Virus record (IMG/VR): IMGVR_UViG_3300020185_000229
Location: 1-26,212 of that record
Strand: one strand, 5' to 3'
Length of the DNA: 26,212 nucleotides
Origin: a virus
Positions 18,731-26,022 of the stretch are shown here, piece after piece; the first letter of the stretch is position 1; each line of letters starts with the position of its first letter. Both the position numbers and the translations under genes were made by a program. The notes beneath the pieces were generated by a model, which was given only the letters and a program-made list of their open reading frames with translations, ran no database searches and was not told the origin of the DNA.

Positions 18731-19063
18731 TTACTTGTTTTGGTCTGCTTTTGCTTTAGCCGCAGCCTCTTTAGCTTTCTTTACTTCAGCGTTGATCTTT
18801 GCGTAGTTGCGACCTTCTGCTTGAGTTTTCTTATCACCCCATGCACCTAGTCTGTCAGCCACAACTTGAGGAAGAATGCCTTCCTTTGCACAAGCCACTG
18901 CATCGTCCCATGATCCATAAGCATATACTTTGCCATTATTGTGGTAATTTCCACTGGCTGGATCATAGTTACATGTATCTTTAGTAGCAGCGGCGTATCC
19001 AACACTACCTGCTGTGATAATGGCTGCTGTTACAAATCCTGCAATTAAATATGATTTCTTCAT
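18731..19063 (-). CDS. Small exported or membrane-anchored protein (110 aa)
   Basis: MKKSYLIAGFVTAAIITAGS with a following VGYAAATKD looks like a signal peptide with a possible cleavage after AAA, or an uncleaved anchor. The mature part has TCNYDPASGNYHNNGKVYAY, two Cys that could pair (C at about 31 and 58), and a Lys/Ala-rich helix at the C-terminus. The ATG overlaps the o-spanin-like stop by four bases (ATGA). A periplasmic role with the spanins or with the following oxygenase genes cannot be decided. Family not recognised. Confidence 0.72.
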   Translation of the reverse strand: MKKSYLIAGFVTAAIITAGSVGYAAATKDTCNYDPASGNYHNNGKVYAYGSWDDAVACAKEGILPQVVADRLGAWGDKKTQAEGRNYAKINAEVKKAKEAAAKAKADQNK

Positions 19064-19557
19064 TTAAATAATCCTTCTAGTCTGGTTCCTATGCTGTTAC
19101 CAGCTTGTTTGTCTTGGTTATCAATACTTTTCTTTTTAGCGTCTTGGACACCTTTTTCTTGATCGTCAATAGCTTTATTTTGATCTTCGTAATAACGCCT
19201 GTATGCCGCTATTACTGCTTTCTGCTGCTTGACTAGCTTCTGTAGTTTTGCCATATTAACGCTAAGGTCTTCGTAACCTCTATCGGTCAATCCAAAAATT
19301 ACAATACTAAATTTTTTCTTTTGTAGATCTTCCCATACACTCTGAACATTATCTTCAGTCACAATGGTCCAACTTACTTCATCTAACTTCAGCACATCCA
19401 CAGGTGGCAAATCAAGTGGAACACGTTCTAGTGGTGCACTTACTATTTCAATTTGCTTTACAGGCGTGCCACACGCTGCCAAACTAAGGACGAGGAATGT
19501 ACCGAGGATTGGCCACGTCAGGGCACATCGTGTTGATCTGACTTTTCTTTTCAGCAT
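19060..19557 (-). CDS. O-spanin-like outer-membrane lipoprotein (165 aa)
   Basis: O-spanins (Rz1 type) are lipoproteins that pair with i-spanins to fuse inner and outer membranes at lysis. Start at the ATG at 19557 (MLKRKVRSTRC) with GAAGATA upstream. The signal segment WPILGTFLVLSLAACG carries a lipobox L-A-A-C with the lipidated Cys at about 29. The start lies out of frame inside the end of the i-spanin gene, the usual spanin arrangement. At 165 aa it is longer than typical Rz1 proteins; the extra part (about 60-145) has FGLTDRGYEDLSVNMAKLQK and a charged coiled-coil tail. It may have a second function. Confidence 0.75.
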   Translation of the reverse strand: MLKRKVRSTRCALTWPILGTFLVLSLAACGTPVKQIEIVSAPLERVPLDLPPVDVLKLDEVSWTIVTEDNVQSVWEDLQKKKFSIVIFGLTDRGYEDLSVNMAKLQKLVKQQKAVIAAYRRYYEDQNKAIDDQEKGVQDAKKKSIDNQDKQAGNSIGTRLEGLFK

Positions 19558-19972
19558 TATCTTCTTTCTCTGTTCGCGACGCACCACTTAATATCTCAAA
19601 ACAGCGCATTACATTGTTACTGCCTTTATCAATTACCCGTTCGATTAGTTTGGGTTTTACTATAGCACGTTCGCCGATGTCGCGTTGTCCGACAACTTTA
19701 CTTACTTTATTAAATTTTCCTCGTAAATCATCTACCGCTTGTCTGCTTGCTTGAAACTCTTGGTTAAGAGCATTCTTTTCTGCATTAACGACAGCAATGT
19801 CTTTCTTTTGCTGTTCGATGGCTTGTTTTTGTGTTTGTACTGCGATTTCTAACTTAGCATTATTTTCCGCAAGGACACGCATGCGCTCTTGGGTATCTGT
19901 ATAATACCAATAAGCACCTCCGCCCATTGCGAGCATTAGTATAAACATTATGCCTGCTAGCTTAAATCCCAC
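19484..19972 (-). CDS. I-spanin (Rz-like) protein (162 aa)
   Basis: Inner-membrane subunit of the two-component spanin complex that disrupts the outer membrane. One N-terminal membrane anchor (FKLAGIMFILMLAMGGGAYW, about 3-22) is followed by a long coiled coil (about 28-90) and a periplasmic C-terminus with two Cys. The gene starts with GTG at 19972; GGAAT upstream is a weak ribosome binding site. The o-spanin-like gene begins within its last 75 bases in another frame, as in lambda Rz/Rz1. It follows the gene at 19999-20247 by 26 bases. Confidence 0.78.
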   Translation of the reverse strand: MGFKLAGIMFILMLAMGGGAYWYYTDTQERMRVLAENNAKLEIAVQTQKQAIEQQKKDIAVVNAEKNALNQEFQASRQAVDDLRGKFNKVSKVVGQRDIGERAIVKPKLIERVIDKGSNNVMRCFEILSGASRTEKEDNAEKKSQINTMCPDVANPRYIPRP

Positions 19973-19998
19973 TGATTAATTCCAAACTTTACTGCCTC

Positions 19999-20247
19999 TT
20001 ACGTCCAATTTTTATTAATATTATCACCGCTAATGGATAGGAAATACTTGTTCCCAGCATCATTAACGCCGTGCTTAACTGTGTGTCCTGCTGGAATACC
20101 AGCAGTAATAACATTGCGGATATAACCATCCGCATCATTCCATCCGTGTGCAAGTGTGCGATCCTTTGATTCCCACCAAGTATCTATATTTGCTTCTGAG
20201 ATAGATCCTACTGGATCTATCGCGTGTCCTGTTCTCCAATTTGCCAT
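19999..20247 (-). CDS. Hypothetical protein (82 aa)
   Basis: Not recognised. MANWRTGHAIDPVGSISEAN is followed by a Trp-rich stretch (DTWWESKDRTLAHGW), then an alpha/beta-like C-terminus with GIPAGHTVKHGV and NKYFLSISG. No signal peptide or membrane segment. It has a perfect late promoter 26 bases upstream and AGGAG 9 bases before the ATG, so it should be strongly expressed late. Its place between lysozyme and spanins suggests a lysis or virion role. Confidence 0.7.
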   Translation of the reverse strand: MANWRTGHAIDPVGSISEANIDTWWESKDRTLAHGWNDADGYIRNVITAGIPAGHTVKHGVNDAGNKYFLSISGDNINKNWT

Positions 20248-20273
20248 ATTTACAAATCTCCTATGTTATACTG

Positions 20274-20281
20274 TATTTATA
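20274..20281 (-). promoter_or_regulatory. T4-type late promoter TATAAATA
   Basis: TATAAATACAG on the minus strand, 26 bases before the ATG at 20247. It lies in the gap after the lysozyme gene and heads the spanin-oxygenase transcript. Confidence 0.78.
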
Positions 20282-20289
20282 GTATCAAG

Positions 20290-20733
20290 CTATGCTAAGG
20301 ATCTCATTCTTTGAACTAATCGATCTGCACGATTAGTAACTTGTTTGTACCAACCACTGTCGACCATTTCGTCAGCAGCGGCGTTCCAATCACGGGCATC
20401 AACGCCACGCTTCATGCCTTTAAATTTGCTTAACCGTGGTCTACCCATATTGAACATCATGTTTGCAATCACTTGTTGAGCTTCTTCTGGCAACTCATCG
20501 AAGTCTGGATATAGGATGGCGCAGTCTGACAATACTGTTTGGACATCTTGCTCGAAGGCTTCAGCCACTCTAGACTCTGATACTTCTGTACCTGTGGCTT
20601 GGCCATGTTCGGGGTCATCTTCGCGAATAAGATGCCCGATCCCAAAAGTAGGATAGCCAAGATGGTCAAGGTAAATTTCGTATTTAACACCCTCGTCAAT
20701 CTCGAGTTGTTCTCTTAAAACTTGTAAATCCAT
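20290..20733 (-). CDS. e: T4-type lysozyme (GH24 muramidase, 147 aa)
   Basis: Hydrolyses the beta-1,4 bond between MurNAc and GlcNAc in peptidoglycan. LEIDEGVKYEIYLDHLGYPT (10-29) holds the catalytic triad E14, D23 and T29, with the same spacing as E11, D20 and T26 of T4 lysozyme, followed by FGIGHLI. The C-terminal lobe has VIANMMFNMGRPRLSKF and ends near RADRLVQRMRSL. Start at the ATG at 20733 with AGGAG six bases upstream; the in-frame codon at 20766 is rejected. No signal peptide, so a holin must release it, as in T4. It overlaps the gene upstream by 38 bases. Confidence 0.93.
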   Translation of the reverse strand: MDLQVLREQLEIDEGVKYEIYLDHLGYPTFGIGHLIREDDPEHGQATGTEVSESRVAEAFEQDVQTVLSDCAILYPDFDELPEEAQQVIANMMFNMGRPRLSKFKGMKRGVDARDWNAAADEMVDSGWYKQVTNRADRLVQRMRSLA

Positions 20734-21247
20734 CGATGTCTCCTTTTTTTCTTGATATACGTGCACTGTTTAACATACTCTCAAGAACATTTTTGGATTC
20801 TTTTGCTTCCTTGTATGCTCGTGGACTGAGAGGTATAATCTGATTTAAACTTTTTTTGTTTAGTTTGTAAGTAGGGTTACGTTTGTCTTGGAAGTACAAA
20901 ACCTGCCAGTCTTCTGGTTTGTGTTCTGTTAGATTTGAAAGATCACCAATTAAACTAATAAGTTTCTCTGGGTACCAAGTTCTACGTGGACATTCTACAA
21001 ATACAAGATACTCATCTTTGGCAACTTCTCCGGGTGATGTCTCAGCATCAAGTATCCAATTATATCCACGCTCTAGAAAACGTTCTAGGTCATTTGCTGG
21101 ATTCTTACCAAACACTTTAAATGTAGTAACGATAACGTCTGCATCATCGCCCATTTTAGCAGAAAATTCGTCAATATGAATCTTGTTGCTAATTCTACCT
21201 GATAGGTCACTAGCTTGGAGGCTTTCATTAAACTGTTGGTACGGCAT
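20696..21247 (-). CDS. Hypothetical virion-type protein (183 aa)
   Basis: Start at the ATG at 21247 (MPYQQFNESLQASDLSGR) with AGGAG six bases before. The chain is alpha/beta with ADVIVTTFKVFGKNPANDLE and DEYLVFVECPRRTWYPEKLI, segments I recall from marine T4-like phages next to structural genes, without a named function. It overlaps the upstream gene by 20 bases and the lysozyme by 38, so the three are co-translated. A capsid, neck or tail-assembly role is likely, not shown. Confidence 0.72.
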   Translation of the reverse strand: MPYQQFNESLQASDLSGRISNKIHIDEFSAKMGDDADVIVTTFKVFGKNPANDLERFLERGYNWILDAETSPGEVAKDEYLVFVECPRRTWYPEKLISLIGDLSNLTEHKPEDWQVLYFQDKRNPTYKLNKKSLNQIIPLSPRAYKEAKESKNVLESMLNSARISRKKGDIDGFTSFKRTTRD

Positions 21248-21770
21248 CTGGGTCTCCTGGTACTGCACCCGCCTGGGCATCCATTGCTGTAGTATCCTGC
21301 ATGTTCTGGTTGTATGCATCGTCTAGCTCTTGTAAATCAATATCCTGGCCTTCAAGTTCAATAAAGCCTTCTGCAATGTCTTCTATAACTTCTCTGGGCA
21401 TCTGAATCTTAACTGTCCAAACTGGATCTTCTTTGAGTTTTGCTTTTTTAGTACCAGGCCTAAAGTCTGAATAACTTTCAATTTTCACTGGGGTCTTGAG
21501 TGTGTCTTTTATATACTCCACTTTGGCGCGATACTCTAACAGTCTCTTACCTCCATCAGGATCAGGCATAAGTTTTTGAGGCCACATAAATGTGCACTCT
21601 ACCCAGTGTCTGTGACGTACTGGGCCTTCAATAAGCTCACCCTTTTTCCAGTTTTTAAACGCATAGATGTCTAGTTCATCCAATACTCGCTCAAAGTCCA
21701 TAAGCGTTTTTAAACTAGATTCGCTCATATAGATCTTTTTGCTGTTCTCTACAATGTCTTTGATATCCAT
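21228..21770 (-). CDS. Hypothetical virion-type protein (180 aa), marine T4-like family
   Basis: Opens MDIKDIVENSKKIYMSESSL and contains MDFERVLDELDIYAFKNWKK and CTFMWPQKLMPDPDGGKRLL, a pattern I recall as conserved in marine T4-like phages near structural genes. The C-terminus is acidic with an Ala/Pro-rich tail (GAVPGDPDAVPTV). No enzymatic motif is visible. It is the first gene behind a perfect late promoter and is coupled to the next gene. Probably a structural or assembly protein. Confidence 0.75.
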   Translation of the reverse strand: MDIKDIVENSKKIYMSESSLKTLMDFERVLDELDIYAFKNWKKGELIEGPVRHRHWVECTFMWPQKLMPDPDGGKRLLEYRAKVEYIKDTLKTPVKIESYSDFRPGTKKAKLKEDPVWTVKIQMPREVIEDIAEGFIELEGQDIDLQELDDAYNQNMQDTTAMDAQAGAVPGDPDAVPTV

Positions 21771-21788
21771 GATAACACCCTTATAATG

Positions 21789-21796
21789 TATTTATA
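21789..21796 (-). promoter_or_regulatory. T4-type late promoter TATAAATA
   Basis: TATAAATACATTATAAGGG on the minus strand, 18 bases before the ATG at 21770, in the 29-base gap after the small membrane protein. It should drive the virion-lysozyme genes. Confidence 0.8.
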
Positions 21797-21799
21797 CTA

Positions 21800-22021
21800 T
21801 TATAGATACATCCAGGCTAACATTGGAATAATGATTATAAACTGTGGTAAAAAGTTTAAAATCAGTGCTTTTTCGTTCCATTTGTAGCCCACGTAGATCC
21901 AACCGCTAGCACCTACCATTTGTAATAAGCTATTCCAAGGCGTAATGCCTGCGACATGCAGAACCATCGCTATTAGGATAGTCACTGCACTTGTGTATTT
22001 TATTACTGTAATGTGATTCAT
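21800..22021 (-). CDS. Small three-TM membrane protein (73 aa)
   Basis: Three hydrophobic stretches are visible (about 7-25, 32-47 and 51-72), with WNSLLQMVGASGWIYVGY and a final NFLPQFIIIIPMLAW. The pattern resembles small phage or host membrane proteins of unassigned function. Its ATG overlaps the oxygenase stop by four bases (ATGA). Being close to the lysozyme it could be a holin, yet it is transcribed with transporter genes, so it may be part of that module instead. Confidence 0.68.
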   Translation of the reverse strand: MNHITVIKYTSAVTILIAMVLHVAGITPWNSLLQMVGASGWIYVGYKWNEKALILNFLPQFIIIIPMLAWMYL

Positions 22022-22761
22022 ATTTTATAAACTGTATCCTTACTTGCGTTTGCAAATATTTCTCTAGTGAGATCTGTTTTTAACCCTGTGACTTGTAGCA
22101 CAGCTCGTGGAGTATTACTTGCATTTGCAGTTGCATGTGGCACATTAGGCCAATCAAATATATGTGCTTCTCCAGCTTTCCAATTACTATACACTAGATT
22201 GCCGTACATATAAAATTGTCCAGGTCGCCAATCCTCCAACATAATAGTAATACGGGCAACACGTTCTGGATCTTCAGGGCATCTATCCCACAACTTATCA
22301 ATGTGCATGTTAAACATTTGTCCTGTTAACTGTATATGTGCTTGACGTTTGGCCCCACTTACCCTGTCTACTTCTAATCCAAAATAATCCATCATAGACT
22401 TAAGGACAGGATACTCATTCCAATCCTTAAATGTATTTTTATTAGTTAATGTAAGGCCTCTGGGGTCACCGCCAGCTTGTTGAATGTCGTATTCTTCCTG
22501 GGTTAGCATTGGAGGCTCCTCAATGGAGCCTCCGTAATGCTTTCGGGTTGACCAGTTAACTGGGTGTGATGATGCAATTAATGTATCACAGTCAACACTC
22601 CAGTCACCATCAAATGTGCCAATTACATCAAACCAATCACCAGGTTCATCTTGAATACTATCATCAAAATGATATTCACTGTGTTTTACTGTCCAATCCC
22701 AACTACTAGGGTAGTCGTCTGGGTTGTCTAGTGTTTTATTCCACTTGGTTTGATGTTTCAT
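22018..22761 (-). CDS. 2OG-Fe(II) oxygenase-like protein (247 aa)
   Basis: Fits the 2-oxoglutarate and iron-dependent oxygenase (or aspartyl/asparaginyl hydroxylase-like cupin) pattern: H-x-D at 153-155 (FNMHIDKLWD), distal His at 209 (WPNVPHATANAS), and a following Arg at 219 that could bind 2-oxoglutarate carboxylate (TPRAVLQVTG). The N-terminal half has no recognised motif. It starts 3 bases after tctC and overlaps the small membrane gene, so it is co-transcribed with tctCA. The substrate (protein, nucleic acid or small molecule) is unknown. Such oxygenases are common in marine myoviruses. Confidence 0.78.
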   Translation of the reverse strand: MKHQTKWNKTLDNPDDYPSSWDWTVKHSEYHFDDSIQDEPGDWFDVIGTFDGDWSVDCDTLIASSHPVNWSTRKHYGGSIEEPPMLTQEEYDIQQAGGDPRGLTLTNKNTFKDWNEYPVLKSMMDYFGLEVDRVSGAKRQAHIQLTGQMFNMHIDKLWDRCPEDPERVARITIMLEDWRPGQFYMYGNLVYSNWKAGEAHIFDWPNVPHATANASNTPRAVLQVTGLKTDLTREIFANASKDTVYKI

Positions 22762-22764
22762 ACT

Positions 22765-23814
22765 TTACTTAACTAGGTTAGCTTTATAAACGCTCTTAAG
22801 ACCAAGTGCTTCTGTATTAAACTTAACCAGATTACGAAGTGCTTCTTTAGTAATGAATGTCATTAGAACGTCTCGCTGTCGATTTCCATCAACACCAATC
22901 TTCCATTCATACTTACCAACCTTCTTCTGGATATTGGCAATCGCAGTAGCATCTTTACTCATTGCGGTAAGTGCATCCTGCAACTTCTTTGCGTTGGGAT
23001 TATCTTTACGCACCCAAAGAGCCTTTTGCATTCCATCTCGAAAACTTTTTACGAGTTTATATGCATCATAAAACTCACCACTTGGTGCAACGCCGTACTT
23101 ATTTTTAAACAAAATCTCAAACTGCATACCAGGATAGTTTGGGTCATCCATATGTGATGCAGTATTTGCGTCTAGGATACCGTGTGTAAACCACACTCTA
23201 GCATCTGGATTTGATGCAACATGTTTCTTATATGCAGCAGGATTCTCTCTTGTACCATTCAGTTCACCACGTTTGAATGCTAGACGCCGTTCGCCACCAC
23301 TCATACCAGGTACCCAAATAACATTTTTCTTAAAACATTCGGCATACTGATCCATGCTTAACCCAGGCCCGCATAGTAACATAGTCATTGCAAATGCTTC
23401 TGGCACCATTCCTGAACCTGCAGCAAATGAAATCTTATCACCTTCTTTGAAGTCTTTACTGATGCCTGCAATAATGTCCAAGTTCATTAGTCCAATACTG
23501 GTGTAGTCTGCATAATTGTAGTCAACATTTTCTTGCAAAAACGAAACACCGTTTCCGCCATGGGATACCATTACAGTTTTGTCGTCTTTCTGTAGATCAT
23601 TGTGGAACTTATTAAATCCTGGAATATCTCTTGCGCCCGGAATAGTTTTAATAATAATTCTCTCACCGAGGAAGGGGGCAAGTTCTTTAGCAACAATTTC
23701 TGTCCAAACTGTTGTGCCACCACCTGGCTTTTGTGGAACAACGAATGTGTAATCAGCACTCGCTGTTGAAGTCATTCCTAGCACCATTGCTAGACTGATT
23801 AGTAGTTTACGCAT
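22765..23814 (-). CDS. tctC: TctC-type periplasmic carboxylate-binding protein (349 aa)
   Basis: The solute receptor of a tripartite tricarboxylate transporter (Bug family), binding a carboxylate such as citrate in the periplasm. Signal peptide 1-20 (MRKLLISLAMVLGMTSTASA) with likely cleavage before DYTF. The mature start has FVVPQKPGGGTTVW, matching the P-x-x-PGGGT ligand loop of the family, followed by IKTIPGARDIPGFN and a DUF-type two-lobed alpha/beta body. Length is slightly above the usual 320-330 aa. It overlaps tctA by eight bases, so the two are coupled. The ligand cannot be read from sequence. Confidence 0.88.
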   Translation of the reverse strand: MRKLLISLAMVLGMTSTASADYTFVVPQKPGGGTTVWTEIVAKELAPFLGERIIIKTIPGARDIPGFNKFHNDLQKDDKTVMVSHGGNGVSFLQENVDYNYADYTSIGLMNLDIIAGISKDFKEGDKISFAAGSGMVPEAFAMTMLLCGPGLSMDQYAECFKKNVIWVPGMSGGERRLAFKRGELNGTRENPAAYKKHVASNPDARVWFTHGILDANTASHMDDPNYPGMQFEILFKNKYGVAPSGEFYDAYKLVKSFRDGMQKALWVRKDNPNAKKLQDALTAMSKDATAIANIQKKVGKYEWKIGVDGNRQRDVLMTFITKEALRNLVKFNTEALGLKSVYKANLVK

Positions 23815-25240
23815 AATTTAATCTCCTTTTTGTGGTTATACCCCATGCAAACACACCTGTGGTTACTAGTACAAGTATAACAAATATTGGTCGTGTAACC
23901 AGCTGGTCAATTGAATACAAACTGGTCATTTGTAGTGTCAGAGCCTCTACACGCTCTGCTAGTATAAATCCAATAACCATCCCTGGTCTACTAAATTTAT
24001 ATTTCTTACACAGTATGCCTAGAACACTACATACTGCAAAAATAAAGTAATCTTCCCATCCACCTGTGTACTGCACACATGCCCAAGTAATAAACACTAG
24101 CAACAGTGGAAAATAGTATTTGTATGGTACACGGGTAATAGCACTGATGTAACGTGTAAATACCAAACAAAACACACCCACTAGCACCGTTGCCCACATA
24201 AATCCAAATGTTAAACTGTCAAAGAAACGCTCGTCATGTGCTAAGTCTGGTGTACCTAGTTCAAACCCCAAATACATAAACAGTGCCATAATAACCGCTG
24301 CAAATGGTGCGCCGGGAATACCAAACAATACAGTAGGAATCATTGATGTTGCCTTCTGTGCATTGTTAGCACCCTCTGGTCCTATAACACCTTTGATGTT
24401 TCCATTACCAAACTTTTCATTTGGGTGGGCAGCAACAGTTGACCCGTATGCCATCCAATCTGCCATTGCACCACCTAGTCCCGGTAACAAACCAATGAAC
24501 GCACCTATAAAGCCACCGCGCAGTGCATCCCATTTGTTAGTCCATACTGCCCGCACGCCTGCTACAGTTTGCCCAAGTTGATCTGTGCTGTTTGTGGTTG
24601 CAAGTCTGCGCTTTAAGCCATCGACTAGTTCTGGTATTGCAAACAAGCCCGCAACAAACGGCATGAGTTGTATACCTGCACCCAAGTAATCCCAGCCTAG
24701 GGTATAACGATCAGCATTTGTTGCAGGATCAGTTCCAATAAGGCCTAAACCAATTCCCACTGCAATAGCAATCAAACTACGCACCCACCAAGTACTCGAC
24801 ACAAAACCAACAGTGGCAAGGGCAAGCATGGTAAACGCCCAAAGTTCTGGTATACCCAAAATCATCAACAGGTTTATATACCAAGGCAATAGTGCAAAGG
24901 TAAGCGTCCCCCATACTAAACCATTTACAGTACTTGTTGTCACTGCTGCTGTTATGGCGTAGGTTGCTTGACCTTTTTGCGCTAGGGGAAACCCATCTAC
25001 CATTGTAGCGGCGGCACTGTTAGCGCCTGGTATACCAAGTAGTACTCCTGTGTAAGTATCACCTGTTGTTGATGCGGCCACAACAGCCATACAGAATATA
25101 ACACCCAAGTAAGGCTGATCAACGAAATAACTAATAAATCCAAACAATGCCACAAGACCAGTAGTAGCACCAGCACTTGGGATGATACCTATTAGTAGTC
25201 CGTATAATGTTCCTGCTACGAGAGCATAGATTTCAGGCAT
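23807..25240 (-). CDS. tctA: TctA-type large membrane subunit of tripartite tricarboxylate transporter (477 aa)
   Basis: The large permease of the TTT family, driven by an ion gradient. About ten to twelve membrane helices are visible; conserved stretches include IGIIPSAGATTGLVALFGF, STTGDTYTGVLLGIPGANSA with TMVDGFPLAQKGQA, and the second-half GLLPGLGGAMADWMAYG and TVLFGIPGAPFAAVIMALF. These glycine-proline loops mark TctA. Length is near the usual 500 aa. The ATG at 25240 is preceded by an in-frame stop, fixing the start. TctB, usually between or beside TctC and TctA, is not present in the window. A late promoter lies 100 bases upstream. Confidence 0.92.
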   Translation of the reverse strand: MPEIYALVAGTLYGLLIGIIPSAGATTGLVALFGFISYFVDQPYLGVIFCMAVVAASTTGDTYTGVLLGIPGANSAAATMVDGFPLAQKGQATYAITAAVTTSTVNGLVWGTLTFALLPWYINLLMILGIPELWAFTMLALATVGFVSSTWWVRSLIAIAVGIGLGLIGTDPATNADRYTLGWDYLGAGIQLMPFVAGLFAIPELVDGLKRRLATTNSTDQLGQTVAGVRAVWTNKWDALRGGFIGAFIGLLPGLGGAMADWMAYGSTVAAHPNEKFGNGNIKGVIGPEGANNAQKATSMIPTVLFGIPGAPFAAVIMALFMYLGFELGTPDLAHDERFFDSLTFGFMWATVLVGVFCLVFTRYISAITRVPYKYYFPLLLVFITWACVQYTGGWEDYFIFAVCSVLGILCKKYKFSRPGMVIGFILAERVEALTLQMTSLYSIDQLVTRPIFVILVLVTTGVFAWGITTKRRLNYA

Positions 25241-25248
25241 ATGGAATC

Positions 25249-25273
25249 CACAGCGGCTTTAACACCTGCTGTG
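25249..25273. other. Hairpin in tctA leader
   Basis: CACAGC (25249-25254) and GCTGTG (25268-25273) form a six-pair stem with a 13-base loop. On the plus strand it is followed by CCTTTTT, like a terminator, but no plus-strand gene precedes it. On the minus strand it lies 8 bases before the tctA ATG, where it could limit ribosome access. Confidence 0.4.
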
Positions 25274-25341
25274 CCTTTTTAATTTGTTATGGGGGAAATA
25301 CTTCTGAACTTCACGCTATGTCCGTTAGTAGTATTATGTCT

Positions 25342-26022
25342 TTATTTAGTACGCCACACGAAGTACAACCTATTTTTGTGACTGTCAGTTCTGATATCTA
25401 AAATATCTACATTAAGTTGTTCAGCACAATTAACGATAAAGTTCGTATCCCAGGGATAGAAGTAAATCCAGTTTGATTCTGATTTGTCATGTGGTAGGCC
25501 GGGATTAGCACGGAAAAACATTACTGCGCCTGGGTTACACAAGCTCACAGCATGTTCTAGTTCTGCAAAAATTTTATCTGTGCTACCAAAGTTAATTGAT
25601 CCTAGGGCAAGTGTGGCATCATATCGATCTTCAGGATGATAGTCCAACAATTTAACTTCATGATCAGCGTTACTATTATAAGGATCAATACCAACAATGT
25701 TGTTGATTTTGTGTTTAAACTCGTGATAACCACAGCCAATGTCTAGTACCTTACGGGGCTTGAGGCTGTTAATTTCGTCAATGAGTGCAGGACCAGAGTA
25801 TTTGTACTTGGCCATTTCACCTTGCCAGACATTGCGAAAGTATTTGTCTAGTACTTTGTCATCAATGCGATCAACAAGCTCACCGATATTGTTATACTCA
25901 ATATTATCTAGTTCAATATCAAATGTGCCTTGAACGGCCTGTTGCAATGTGTATGAATTACGTAACAACTGTGGACTGATGTGTATCATTTGTTCTAGTT
26001 TATTAAGTATTTTATGATTCAT
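25342..26022 (-). CDS. SAM-dependent methyltransferase-like protein (226 aa)
   Basis: Central Rossmann-type motifs are visible: motif I KVLDIGCGYHEF (about 91-102), motif II IVGIDPYNS (about 108-116), and DATLALGSINFGS in the place of the motif IV/post-I loop. The N-terminal 85 residues are helical and lack known motifs. Acceptor unknown; a role in sugar, protein or small-molecule methylation is open. The ATG overlaps the upstream partial gene by 11 bases. The stop is embedded in the ACTAAATA box of the tctA promoter. Confidence 0.78.
   Translation of the reverse strand: MNHKILNKLEQMIHISPQLLRNSYTLQQAVQGTFDIELDNIEYNNIGELVDRIDDKVLDKYFRNVWQGEMAKYKYSGPALIDEINSLKPRKVLDIGCGYHEFKHKINNIVGIDPYNSNADHEVKLLDYHPEDRYDATLALGSINFGSTDKIFAELEHAVSLCNPGAVMFFRANPGLPHDKSESNWIYFYPWDTNFIVNCAEQLNVDILDIRTDSHKNRLYFVWRTK
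25343..25350 (-). promoter_or_regulatory. T4-type late promoter ACTAAATA for tctA-tctC
   Basis: ACTAAATAA on the minus strand, 102 bases upstream of tctA and identical to the box at 15787-15794. It overlaps the methyltransferase stop codon. A 100-base leader follows, with a hairpin near its end. Confidence 0.55.

Noticed and set aside
21800-22021. Firm holin call for the 73-aa membrane protein
   Set aside because: Three hydrophobic stretches fit, but it belongs to the transporter-oxygenase transcript; the 112-aa protein at 14956 is an equal candidate.
25241-25341. Remnant of tctB before tctA
   Set aside because: Short frames such as IKKAQQVLKPLWIPYA exist but are too brief and lack any TctB feature such as membrane helices.
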